Assembly: GCA_003132145.1 (NCBI GenBank)
Contig: PKWU01000058.1
Location: 1 to 36,936 of the forward strand
Direction: 5' to 3'
Length of the DNA stretch: 36,936 bases
From: Granulicella sp.
GTDB lineage: Bacteria > Acidobacteriota > Terriglobia > Terriglobales > Acidobacteriaceae
Positions 6,728-14,545 of this stretch are shown here, piece after piece. The position numbers and the translations under genes are program-made. Within the stretch, counting starts at the first letter, position 1. Each line of letters begins with the position of its first letter. The notes beneath the pieces are model-generated. The model worked only from the letters and a program-made list of their open reading frames with translations, was not told where the DNA came from and ran no database searches.

Positions 6728-6761
6728 TGTTGCGATGCGATCTTCCTTGAGGGAAGATCGC
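6728..6761 (+). promoter_or_regulatory. TTGAG-loop hairpin element at the bamA start
   Basis: TGTTGCGA (6728-6735) is followed by a perfect 10-bp stem, GCGATCTTCC / GGAAGATCGC (6737-6746 and 6752-6761), with loop TTGAG. The same 8-mer flank and the same apex TTCCTTGAGGGAA occur upstream of lptD (11650-11684). Outer stem pairs differ between the two in compensated fashion. The element overlaps ATG 6735. Confidence 0.55.
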
Positions 6762-9710
6762 GCGAAGGTCATTCTCTTCGGGAAACTCCACCTGTGGAAC
6801 CGCTCATTCCGCTCCCGCATTGCTTTTGCCATGGTGGCCGCATGGGTACTGGGGGCGATGGTGTTTGTGCCCGCGCGGGCCGTGTGGGCGCAGACGGCAA
6901 CCGGTGCGCAGAGTGCGGCGGCGGCGGATGCGAGCGGCGGGGCGCAGACGCTGTGCCAGCCGCAAGTGATCAACAACCGGAGGATTCCCAAGGACTCGGT
7001 TCTGGCGCGGATCTCGAGCCATCAGGGCGATCCGTACGACGCGGCGACGGTGGAGCGGGACTTCAACTCGCTGTGGAACACAGGCTACTTCACCAAGGTG
7101 CAGATTGAGCGGGTGGACACCCCGGCGTGCGTGCAACTGGTGATCTATGTATGGGAAAAGCCGACCATCCGCTCGATCGATTATGTGGGGCTGAACGCGG
7201 TGACGCAGTCCGACGTGCAGGAACGGTTCAAGAAGGCCAAGGTTGGATTGACGGTGGAGAGCCAGTACGATCCGACGCGGGTCAAGCGGGCCGAGGACGT
7301 TCTGAAAGACCTGCTGAGCGAGCACGGACACCAGTTTGCGACCATCCGGACCGAGGTAAAGACAATTCCTCCAGCGTCGGTGGGGATCACCTTCCGGATC
7401 AAGGAGGGGCCGACGGTGAAGGTGGGGAAGATCGCCTTCGACGGCAACTACAACCTGAGCAGCCGCGTGCTGCGCAGCGCGATGGTGAACTCGCGGCCGA
7501 TCGGGATTCCGCACTCGATCCTGCTGGAGAACCTGTTTGCGCGGACCTTCGACGCGAGCAAGCTGGACGAGGACACGGAGCGGGTGCGCCAGGCGTACCA
7601 GGAACGCGGCTACTTCAAGGCGGAGACCGCCGATCCGCAGACGCATGTGCGCGACGAGGGCGGGCTGAACTGGTTTACGCTGCGTCCGTCGACGGGCAAA
7701 CGCATCGACATCCTGCTGCCGGTGGAAGAGGGGGAACGCTACCGGCTGGGCGGGATCACGTTTACCGGCAATAAAACGTTCAAAAACACCAAGGCGCTGC
7801 GGGCGGAGTTCGCGCAGAAGGACGGCGAGTGGTTCTCTGCGACGTCGTTAACGAAGGGCCTCAAGGACCTGCGCAAGGCGTACGGAAGCCAGGGCTACAT
7901 CAACATGGTTCCGGACCCGAAGCCTCGGATCGATGAGGCGAAGAAGCTGGTGTACCTGGACATCGATATTGACGAGGGCAAGCAGTTCTACGTCTCGCGG
8001 ATCGAGTTTACGGGCAATACGATCACGCGCGACAAGGTGATCCGGCGCGAGCTGCTGCTGGAAGAGGGCCAGGTGTACAGCAGCCAGCGCTGGGAGATGT
8101 CGGTGCTGCGGCTGAACCAGTTGAGCTACTTCGAGACGCTGAAGGTGGAAGACGACACCGAGACGCGGCAGAACGCGGACGACGGGACGGTGGACCTGCT
8201 GCTGAAGCTGAAAGAGAAGGGCAAGAACTCGATCGGGGTGAACGGCGGGATCAGCGGGCTGTCGGGAACATTCGTGGGGCTGAACTACGAGACCAACAAC
8301 TTTCTGGGACTGGGCGAGACGCTGTCTGCGTCGGCGAACATCGGCGACCTTTCGCGCAACGTGAGCCTGGGCTTCAACGAGCCGTATCTGCGCAACAAGC
8401 CGATCTCGGTGGGCGCGGAGGTTTTCTCTCGCAAGACGGACTACAACCCAGCCAAGGCGTACTCGATCGACAACGGCACGAGCGCCAATGTATCGACGGC
8501 GCAGCAGTCGTTGCTGACCAACTACAACACGGCGACGACGGGGTTCACGGCATCGGTGAGCGAGCCGATGAAACATCTGTGGGTGGGCCGCGGGATGACG
8601 CGCGTGGGCGTGACGTACGCGCTCTCTCGCGCGTCAATCACGACGTTCAACGACAATACGCGCAACATCTTCCAGTCGCTGTCGTTCCGATCCGGTGTGG
8701 AGGGGCTGAACCAGTTGAACGGCATTGTGACCTCGACCATTGCGCCGAGCTTCAGCTACTCCAGCCTGGACCGCGGGGTTGGGCCGCACTCGGGGCGCGA
8801 CTTCAACCTGTCGGTACAGATTGCGGGCGCGGGCGGCAATGTGAAGTACATCTCTCCGGTAGCGAGCTTCCGGCAGTACTACCCGATGAGCGGGCTGAGG
8901 ATCGACCGGGAAGGGCACAACATTCTGGGGATGCGGCTTCTGCTGGCGCACGTCTCGGGCTTTGGCGGCGAGGTTGCACCACCAACCAACCGCATCTATG
9001 GCGGAGGCGAGTCGGATGTTCGCGGCTTCGACATACGCGCCAGCTCGCCGTATACGTTCGTGCCGGTGAAGGTGCAGTTCAACCTGACCAACCCGGATGG
9101 GAATCTGGTGCCGCGCGACCCGACCAACCCAAGCCTGGGCAATATCCAGATTCCGCTGCCGATCTACCGGCTGGCCTCGGTGGGCGGCGATACGCAACTG
9201 ACGGCGAACATACAGTACATGATCCCGATCGTCAGCACGCTGAGCTTCAACTTCTTTACCGACTTCGGACTGACGGGCGACCTGCAGAAGGCACAACTGC
9301 TGCAGAGCGCGGCGGGCACATCCGTGCTGGCGAGCCCGCTGTATGGCTGCCCGACGTTTGTCAACGGCGCATGCTACGGCGGGCAGTCGGTGCCCGCTCT
9401 GGCCGCGCGGCAACTGAACACGGTGCCGGGAACCAACTTTGTGCCGCGCATGTCGAGCGGCGCGGAGTTCCAGATGATCCTGCCCATCGTGAATGCGCCG
9501 TTCCGGCTGTACTACGCGTACAACCCGCTTCGTCTGTACAAGGACCTGCCGCAACAACTGGCGGTGGACAATGCGGCGTTCCGCGCGATGTTCCCCAACT
9601 CGGGCGCTGGACAGTACAGCTATGGGCAGGCGCTACAGCTCTATGGGCCGTCCTACCAGCTGCGCGAGCCGCGCAAGACGCTGCGGCTGACGGTGAGTAC
9701 GACGTTCTAA
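6735..9710 (+). CDS. bamA: Outer membrane protein assembly factor BamA (Omp85)
   Basis: The central insertase for beta-barrel outer-membrane proteins. After an export signal (hydrophobic core AFAMVAAWVLGAMVFVPA, cleavage near AVWA-QT) come five POTRA-like repeats from about residue 70, with typical YxxRGYFKAE and V-x-I-x-V-x-EG motifs. A C-terminal 16-strand barrel begins near residue 500 (NYETNNFLGLGETL). It includes GGGESDVRGFDI, the VRGF-type motif of Omp85 proteins, and ends in a beta strand terminating in Phe (RLTVSTTF). At about 991 aa it is longer than the 810-aa E. coli protein, with extended barrel loops. The start is uncertain: GTG 6618 and ATG 6831 are in frame, and none has a good ribosome binding site. 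The shared hairpin element overlies ATG 6735. Confidence 0.93.
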   Translation: MRSSLREDRAKVILFGKLHLWNRSFRSRIAFAMVAAWVLGAMVFVPARAVWAQTATGAQSAAAADASGGAQTLCQPQVINNRRIPKDSVLARISSHQGDPYDAATVERDFNSLWNTGYFTKVQIERVDTPACVQLVIYVWEKPTIRSIDYVGLNAVTQSDVQERFKKAKVGLTVESQYDPTRVKRAEDVLKDLLSEHGHQFATIRTEVKTIPPASVGITFRIKEGPTVKVGKIAFDGNYNLSSRVLRSAMVNSRPIGIPHSILLENLFARTFDASKLDEDTERVRQAYQERGYFKAETADPQTHVRDEGGLNWFTLRPSTGKRIDILLPVEEGERYRLGGITFTGNKTFKNTKALRAEFAQKDGEWFSATSLTKGLKDLRKAYGSQGYINMVPDPKPRIDEAKKLVYLDIDIDEGKQFYVSRIEFTGNTITRDKVIRRELLLEEGQVYSSQRWEMSVLRLNQLSYFETLKVEDDTETRQNADDGTVDLLLKLKEKGKNSIGVNGGISGLSGTFVGLNYETNNFLGLGETLSASANIGDLSRNVSLGFNEPYLRNKPISVGAEVFSRKTDYNPAKAYSIDNGTSANVSTAQQSLLTNYNTATTGFTASVSEPMKHLWVGRGMTRVGVTYALSRASITTFNDNTRNIFQSLSFRSGVEGLNQLNGIVTSTIAPSFSYSSLDRGVGPHSGRDFNLSVQIAGAGGNVKYISPVASFRQYYPMSGLRIDREGHNILGMRLLLAHVSGFGGEVAPPTNRIYGGGESDVRGFDIRASSPYTFVPVKVQFNLTNPDGNLVPRDPTNPSLGNIQIPLPIYRLASVGGDTQLTANIQYMIPIVSTLSFNFFTDFGLTGDLQKAQLLQSAAGTSVLASPLYGCPTFVNGACYGGQSVPALAARQLNTVPGTNFVPRMSSGAEFQMILPIVNAPFRLYYAYNPLRLYKDLPQQLAVDNAAFRAMFPNSGAGQYSYGQALQLYGPSYQLREPRKTLRLTVSTTF

Positions 9711-9727
9711 AGACAGGGAAGAGCCAA

Positions 9728-9853
9728 CAGGGAACAGGGAACAGTAGAGAGCGGCTGCCGAAGATGGCAGCCCTCTTTTGCTTAACTGTGCGAGAGCCTC
9801 AATTGACGGAAGCGTTTGCCTGCTGTTTCCTGTTGGCTGTTCCCTGTTCCCTG
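9728..9853. repeat. Inverted CAGGGAACAGGGAACAG pair flanking the bamA terminator
   Basis: The 17-mer CAGGGAACAGGGAACAG (9728-9744) has an exact reverse complement at 9837-9853, and AGCCAACAGG (9722-9731) is likewise inverted at 9829-9838. The two motifs are in permuted order, so this is not a simple stem but two opposed copies of a short repeat in the bamA/RDD convergent gap. Confidence 0.7.
9753..9779 (+). terminator. Rho-independent terminator of bamA
   Basis: GGCTGCC-GAAGAT-GGCAGCC (9753-9772), with extra GAG/CTC pairing possible, is followed by CTCTTTT. It stands 43 bases after the bamA stop. Confidence 0.75.
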
Positions 9854-9855
9854 CC

Positions 9856-11571
9856 TCAATAGGTGCGCTGGTAGGTTCGGGTGAGGCGGTCGTGCCATGC
9901 GAGGCGGTCTTCGTCGAAGGCGGCCCAGAGCAGGCCGAGGCCGAGCGGGCAGGCGGAGAGGAGGACGGCGAGGATGCGGCGACGCATGACGCGGCGGGTG
10001 GGGTTCTCGTCGTCGAAGGTGCAGAGGGCGATGCGGGCGCAGCGCATTCCAGGGGTGGACTCGGAGAAGGAGAAGAAGAGCGCCTGGTAGAGGAGAACGA
10101 GGAGGGCGAGGACGAGGACGCTGGCGGCCAGGGCGAGACTGGGCTGGAGTCCGGTGCGGCCGGCGAACTGGGCGGCCAAGCGAGCCAGGCCAGGGTGGCG
10201 ATCAAGTGGGAGGGATGCGGCGGCCTGCCAGGGGATGGAGCGGAAGGCGGCGAGCAGGAAGGCGGCGGCGAAGGCCATGAAACCGGCGAGAAGGATGGAG
10301 GCGTCGATTGCCGCGGCCGTGAGGCGGCGCGCGATGGAGGCAATCTGAGGCAGTGGGGCGGTGCGGGCGGAGGGAAAAGCAGATCCCTCCGCTTCGCTAC
10401 GGGATGACAAATAATCATCGCTACGGGATGACAACAAAGAAGACGTGGGGGCGGATTCGGTGGGATCGGGGTTGGGTGCGTCGAGCCAGATCGAGTTCCA
10501 CTGGGGCACGGGGGCTTCGGCGGGGGCGGGAGTGGTGGAGATCTGGGCGGGATCGACCTCGAAGATGCGGAGCTGACCCGCTCCTGGGGCGGGACCGACA
10601 GCGGCGCGCAGCGGGCCTTCGGCGTAGCGCGGACGGGCCTTGCGTGGGGCGACGAGCTGGCGGGGAAACTCGATCAGATTTGCGGGCAGAGGCATGGGCG
10701 GGCCTGCGGGCTCCTCGAATACGGGTGATTGGCGGAAGGCGATCTCTTCATCGAGCGCACGGGCTTCGGCGTCGTTGCGATCTTCCTGCTGCCGGTTCCG
10801 GTGGCTGTCTCTGGAGGCGGCGAGGGGAAGATGCGCGGCGTCGCGCAGGGGCGTTGCGGCGGCGTCTTCAAAGATGCGGACGGTGAGACCGGAGAGCGCG
10901 GGAGCGAAGGGTTGAGCGTTACAGTGCGCGGGGTGCGCGTGGGGGTGAGTGGCGGCGGGCCGGGATGAATCGGCGGAGCGGGTGCGCGTGGCGGGGGCTG
11001 TGGCGGGTTCGGGTTGGGCTTCGGGCCAGAGGGTTTGCTCGCGCGGGAGCTGGGCCGAAGATTCGATCTGGGCCGGGTGGTCGTTCTGCGGCTGGTTGAG
11101 GAGGGCCTGGTTGTGGGCTTCCTGGTTGTGGGAGTCTTGATCGAGGGAATCTTGGTCGAGAGAGTCGAGGAGCTGTTGCTGGGCTGCTGCGACGGCTTGG
11201 GCGTTGAGGGCAGCGATCTGGGCCGCGGCCTGGGCCTGCTGGGTGGCGCGCTTGGCCTCGGCGGCGAGGACTGCGCGATAGCTGGGGGAGTGGGCGTAAC
11301 GCTGGGCGACGGCGGCTGCGATGCGACTGGCGCGGGATGGGGCGGAGGGTGAGGGAGCGGTGGAGAGCGCGAGCGCGAGCGCGGGCTGCGCGGGAGCTCG
11401 GCGGCTGCGATGCGCGGCGAGGCGGTCCGTGACCTGGCGGCGGAGGGCCTCGGTGGAGGCGGGAGACGCGGCAGCGCGGGCCGCGGCGTGGGCTGCCGCA
11501 GTGGGGGAATCGCTGGACGCGACGGCGAAGGCCGGGTCGAGCAGGTCGGTGTCAAGCAGTGCGGAGCCCAT
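9856..11571 (-). CDS. RDD-domain membrane protein with long low-complexity N-terminal region
   Basis: About 571 aa from ATG 11571; a TTG at 11580 is an alternative start. Roughly the first 420 residues are Ala/Pro/Ser/Gln/Arg-rich and probably disordered, with acidic EEIAF-type patches and repetitive NQEAHNQALLNQPQN stretches. The C-terminal 150 residues are an RDD domain: RRLTAAAIDASILLAGF opens the first helix, further helices follow, and the end TPGMRCARIALCTFD and WHDRLTRTYQRTY is typical. RDD proteins are inner-membrane proteins, some linked to ion exchange or transport; the function here is unknown. The gene lies antisense between bamA and lptD. A dispersed repeat (10380-10434) is read in frame as LSSRSDDYLSSRSEAEG. 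Confidence 0.75.
   Translation of the reverse strand: MGSALLDTDLLDPAFAVASSDSPTAAAHAAARAAASPASTEALRRQVTDRLAAHRSRRAPAQPALALALSTAPSPSAPSRASRIAAAVAQRYAHSPSYRAVLAAEAKRATQQAQAAAQIAALNAQAVAAAQQQLLDSLDQDSLDQDSHNQEAHNQALLNQPQNDHPAQIESSAQLPREQTLWPEAQPEPATAPATRTRSADSSRPAATHPHAHPAHCNAQPFAPALSGLTVRIFEDAAATPLRDAAHLPLAASRDSHRNRQQEDRNDAEARALDEEIAFRQSPVFEEPAGPPMPLPANLIEFPRQLVAPRKARPRYAEGPLRAAVGPAPGAGQLRIFEVDPAQISTTPAPAEAPVPQWNSIWLDAPNPDPTESAPTSSLLSSRSDDYLSSRSEAEGSAFPSARTAPLPQIASIARRLTAAAIDASILLAGFMAFAAAFLLAAFRSIPWQAAASLPLDRHPGLARLAAQFAGRTGLQPSLALAASVLVLALLVLLYQALFFSFSESTPGMRCARIALCTFDDENPTRRVMRRRILAVLLSACPLGLGLLWAAFDEDRLAWHDRLTRTYQRTY
10380..10434 (+). repeat. Dispersed palindromic repeat inside the RDD gene, copy 2
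   Basis: Positions 10380-10409 match the left-edge repeat (98-126). Its last 16 bases CGCTACGGGATGACAA (10395-10410) are repeated exactly at 10419-10434. It is translated on the minus strand without breaking the frame. Confidence 0.7.
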
Positions 11572-11613
11572 TTTGCTCAAAACTCAAACTCACTTCCGTG
11601 AAATCGACTAATG

Positions 11614-11723
11614 AGCAATCTCCGGGTTCAATTGCCCTTGGTTAGTGTGTTGCGAGTGACTTTTCCTTGAGGGAAAAGCCACTCCGGATTTGTTGACCCC
11701 GGATACAGCAACCCGAGATTGCT
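11614..11723 (+). promoter_or_regulatory. lptD upstream region: long inverted repeat enclosing a TTGAG-loop hairpin
   Basis: AGCAATCTCCGGGTT (11614-11628) and AACCCGAGATTGCT (11710-11723) are complementary over 14 pairs with one bulge. They enclose a hairpin at 11654-11684: GAGTGaCTTTTCC / GGAAAAGcCACTC, 12 of 13 pairs, loop TTGAG. The 3' arm of the outer stem ends on the first base of the lptD -10 box (11723-11728). The inner hairpin shares apex and 5' flank with the bamA element. It may be an RNA leader or a DNA operator. Confidence 0.5.
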
Positions 11724-11728
11724 ATAAC
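11723..11728 (+). promoter_or_regulatory. Extended -10 of lptD
   Basis: TATAAC (11723-11728) preceded by TGC makes an extended -10, 8 nt before GTG 11737. TTGACC at 11693-11698 is 24 nt upstream of it, too far for a standard -35. The message would be leaderless. Confidence 0.4.
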
Positions 11729-11736
11729 CTCAAAGA

Positions 11737-14463
11737 GTGGCGCGCGCGACAAATGTTGACGGCCGAAACAGCCTTGCGAAGACGCTGAGGAGTGTCTGCT
11801 TCTTCATAAGTATCACGGGGGGCGTGGCAAGTTTTACTCATCTTGCGGCGCAAGAGGTGACGAGTGTGGCACCTCTTAGCGAAACGGGCGCGGCGGCGGG
11901 CGGCGAGTGCGTGGCGACCACGACGGCCAGGGCGGCGGATGCGCCTGCCGCGCTCGCCGATGCACTGCCCGACGCTCCGGGCGCGCTGGGTGCAGAGGAG
12001 TATCCCGAGGCGGCGCCGATTGCGGCAAAGGATGAGGGAGTGCCGGTGCGGCTGGAGGCGGACACCTGTTCGATGTCGGGGAGCGTCACCGTTCTGGACG
12101 GCCATGCGGTGGTGACCTATGGCGACCGCACATTGCGGGCGGACCACATTGAATACGACAAAGACACCGGCGAGGTGGACCTGACCGGGCACTTGCAGGT
12201 GATGGGCGGAGAGAACGACGAGAGCATCCACGCCAGCCACGGGACGATCAATGTGCAGACGCAGGTAGGGCGGTTCTACGATGTGACGGGTTCGGTGGGG
12301 CTGCGGCAGAGGCCGGCGGCGGGCGCAGCGGCTGCGGGTCAGCGCGCGGTGTATAGCAACGGCAATCCGTTTTTGTTCAGCGGCAGGCTGGTGGTGAAGA
12401 CGGGGCCGCGGGAGTACCAGATCTACGATGGAAGGGTGACATCGTGCCAGTTGGCGCACCCGGACTGGCTGCTGTCCGCCTCGGAGTTCAGCGTGGATGG
12501 GGAGAAGGCGCGGGCGCGGGATAGCGTCTTCCATGTGAGGAATATGCCGCTGCTGTGGCTGCCGTATGTGACCCATCCGGTGGATGCCAACGACCGGCAG
12601 AGCGGGATTCTGATCCCGGTGCTGGGCGACTCATCGAGCAAGGGGCTGACGGTGGGCGAACAGATCTATTGGTCGATCAACCGCAGCACGGACCTGACGG
12701 TGGGGACGATCTACTACTCGGACCGCGGCTGGGAGCAGAGCGCGAGCTTCCATTATCGCGGGCTGGGCGACGATAAAGTGCAGGCGCGCTATAGCGGGCT
12801 GCAGGACCGCGGATATACGCCGACCGGCGGGACGTATACCAACCAGAGCGGCGAGGATGCGATGTTCTCGGCGCGGCGCGATTTTTTTAGCGGTTCGGAT
12901 TCGGCGCAGGGAACGAAGCCGGAGTCTGCCACCGCGCAGATGAGAGCGGCTGCGGACGTGGAGTATCTCAGCTCGTTCCTGTACCGCGAGGCGTTCTCCA
13001 CCAACTTCAACCAGGCGGTGTCGAGCGACGTGGTGTCGACGGTGTATGGAACGCATGAGTGGGAGGGCATGGCGCTGGCGGCGGAGGGAGACCGCTATCA
13101 GGGCGAGAAGCGGGTGGCGACGGCGACGCTGCCCGAGGAGCAGGTGCACATCTTCCATGCGCCGGCGCTGGAGTTTACGACGGCCGACCACGGGCTGGGG
13201 GCGACCGGGCTGCAGTGGAACGTGGACAGCTCGGTGGCGATGCTGAAGCGGATCCAGCCGAACTTTGTGACTGGCGGAATGATTGAGCGGCTGGACGTGA
13301 GGCCGGAGCTGGCCTACCCGTTTGGCGCGGGGGGATGGCGGGTGCGGCCTTCGGTGGCGGCGCGGGAGACCTTCTACAGCCGCAGTCGGCAGCCCACAGT
13401 TGCGGGTTCGACGGGGCCGGAGATTGAGAGCCTGGCTACGCTGAACCGCTCCGACGTGGAGGTGCAGTTGGACCTGCGGCCTCCGGTGCTGGAACGGACC
13501 TTCGACGCGGGTTTTGTGCGGCGGTTGCTGCGCCACGATGTGAAGCACACCATCGAGCCGGAGTTGACCTATCGCTATGCGAACGGGGTGAACAATTTTC
13601 AGGATGTGTTGCGCTTCGATGCGGTGGATGTTGCGAGCAATACCAATGAGATTGAATATGGAGCGACGCAGCGGCTGTTTCTGCGGCGGACCGGGACGGG
13701 ATCACGGCCTTGCCGCGCGGCGGGAGCGGCGGCGGATGCGAACGAGATTCTGGGCGGCGGGGGCGGCGCGGCTGACGCGGTGGAAGACCCGGGGCTGGCC
13801 ACAGGCAGAACGGACGACGCGGAGCCGGTATGCGGAAACCGCGAGTGGATCAGTTGGCGGGTGGCGCAGAAGTACTTCTTCGATCCAAGCTTCGGCGGCG
13901 CGGTGGTGGATGGGCGGCGGAACATTCTGGGGACGACGCTGGATTTTTCCGGCATTGCGTTCCTGACCGAGCCGAGGAATATATCGCCGCTGATCTCGCG
14001 GCTGCGGGTGCGGACGTCGGAGAAGACGGACGTGGAGTGGGACTTCGATTACGACACGGGTGCGAAGAAATTTACGGCGGACAACATCTACGTGGACGTG
14101 CATCAGGGCGACTTCATCGCGGGAGTGAGCTATGCGCGGCTGAATGCGCCGGGGCGCTCGTACGTGGAGGGAGTTGCGTCCAGCGTGGCGGACTTCAGCC
14201 AGATGCAGGCGAAGCTGGGATTGGTGCGGCCAACCAAGACAGGGCTGAGCGCGGCGGCCAGCGCGGGGATCGACCTGGACCTGGGGACGGTGCAGTATGG
14301 CGCGATCCAGACCTCGTACAACTGGAACTGTTGCGGAGTGAGCGTGGAGTATCGCAAGTACGAGCTGGGGACGGCGCGCAACGAGAACGTCTACCGGTTC
14401 AACTTCACGCTGGCGAATATCGGGAGCGCGGGCAATATACGGCACTCGGACCAGGTATTTTGA
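11737..14463 (+). CDS. lptD: LPS-assembly protein LptD
   Basis: The outer-membrane translocon that receives LPS from LptA and inserts it in the outer leaflet. After a signal peptide there is a periplasmic OstA/LptA-like beta-jellyroll (about residues 110-200: VTVLDGHAVVTYGDRTLRAD, then DKDTGEVDLTGHLQV), then a large barrel with the LptD C-terminal signature NCCGVSVEYRKYELG. Cysteines C111, C237 and the adjacent C865-C866 have the layout needed for the inter-domain disulfides known from E. coli LptD. 908 aa, longer than the E. coli protein (784). Three further cysteines and a Gly/Ala-rich insertion (GGGGGAAD) near residue 670 are unusual. GTG 11737 is chosen for the -10 box 8 nt upstream. An LptE partner is not seen nearby. 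Confidence 0.92.
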   Translation: MARATNVDGRNSLAKTLRSVCFFISITGGVASFTHLAAQEVTSVAPLSETGAAAGGECVATTTARAADAPAALADALPDAPGALGAEEYPEAAPIAAKDEGVPVRLEADTCSMSGSVTVLDGHAVVTYGDRTLRADHIEYDKDTGEVDLTGHLQVMGGENDESIHASHGTINVQTQVGRFYDVTGSVGLRQRPAAGAAAAGQRAVYSNGNPFLFSGRLVVKTGPREYQIYDGRVTSCQLAHPDWLLSASEFSVDGEKARARDSVFHVRNMPLLWLPYVTHPVDANDRQSGILIPVLGDSSSKGLTVGEQIYWSINRSTDLTVGTIYYSDRGWEQSASFHYRGLGDDKVQARYSGLQDRGYTPTGGTYTNQSGEDAMFSARRDFFSGSDSAQGTKPESATAQMRAAADVEYLSSFLYREAFSTNFNQAVSSDVVSTVYGTHEWEGMALAAEGDRYQGEKRVATATLPEEQVHIFHAPALEFTTADHGLGATGLQWNVDSSVAMLKRIQPNFVTGGMIERLDVRPELAYPFGAGGWRVRPSVAARETFYSRSRQPTVAGSTGPEIESLATLNRSDVEVQLDLRPPVLERTFDAGFVRRLLRHDVKHTIEPELTYRYANGVNNFQDVLRFDAVDVASNTNEIEYGATQRLFLRRTGTGSRPCRAAGAAADANEILGGGGGAADAVEDPGLATGRTDDAEPVCGNREWISWRVAQKYFFDPSFGGAVVDGRRNILGTTLDFSGIAFLTEPRNISPLISRLRVRTSEKTDVEWDFDYDTGAKKFTADNIYVDVHQGDFIAGVSYARLNAPGRSYVEGVASSVADFSQMQAKLGLVRPTKTGLSAAASAGIDLDLGTVQYGAIQTSYNWNCCGVSVEYRKYELGTARNENVYRFNFTLANIGSAGNIRHSDQVF

Positions 14464-14532
14464 GGGGCCGGAGACGAGCGCTGCGGGCTGCTCGCACGTG
14501 GCCGTCTCGCAGAAAGCAGGGCTTATGCATGA

Positions 14533-14538
14533 GATAAT
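14533..14538 (+). promoter_or_regulatory. Extended -10 of the DsbA-like gene
   Basis: TGA-GATAAT (GATAAT 14533-14538) lies 7 nt before an in-frame GTG at 14546. If used, it makes GTG 14546 a leaderless start and excludes the upstream ATG 14525 and GTG 14498. Confidence 0.4.
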
Positions 14539-14545
14539 CGGTGTT

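Noticed and set aside
14464-14532. GAGACG...CGTCTC hairpin behind lptD as a terminator
   Set aside because: The stem is interrupted by unequal loops and there is no T tract; too weak to annotate.
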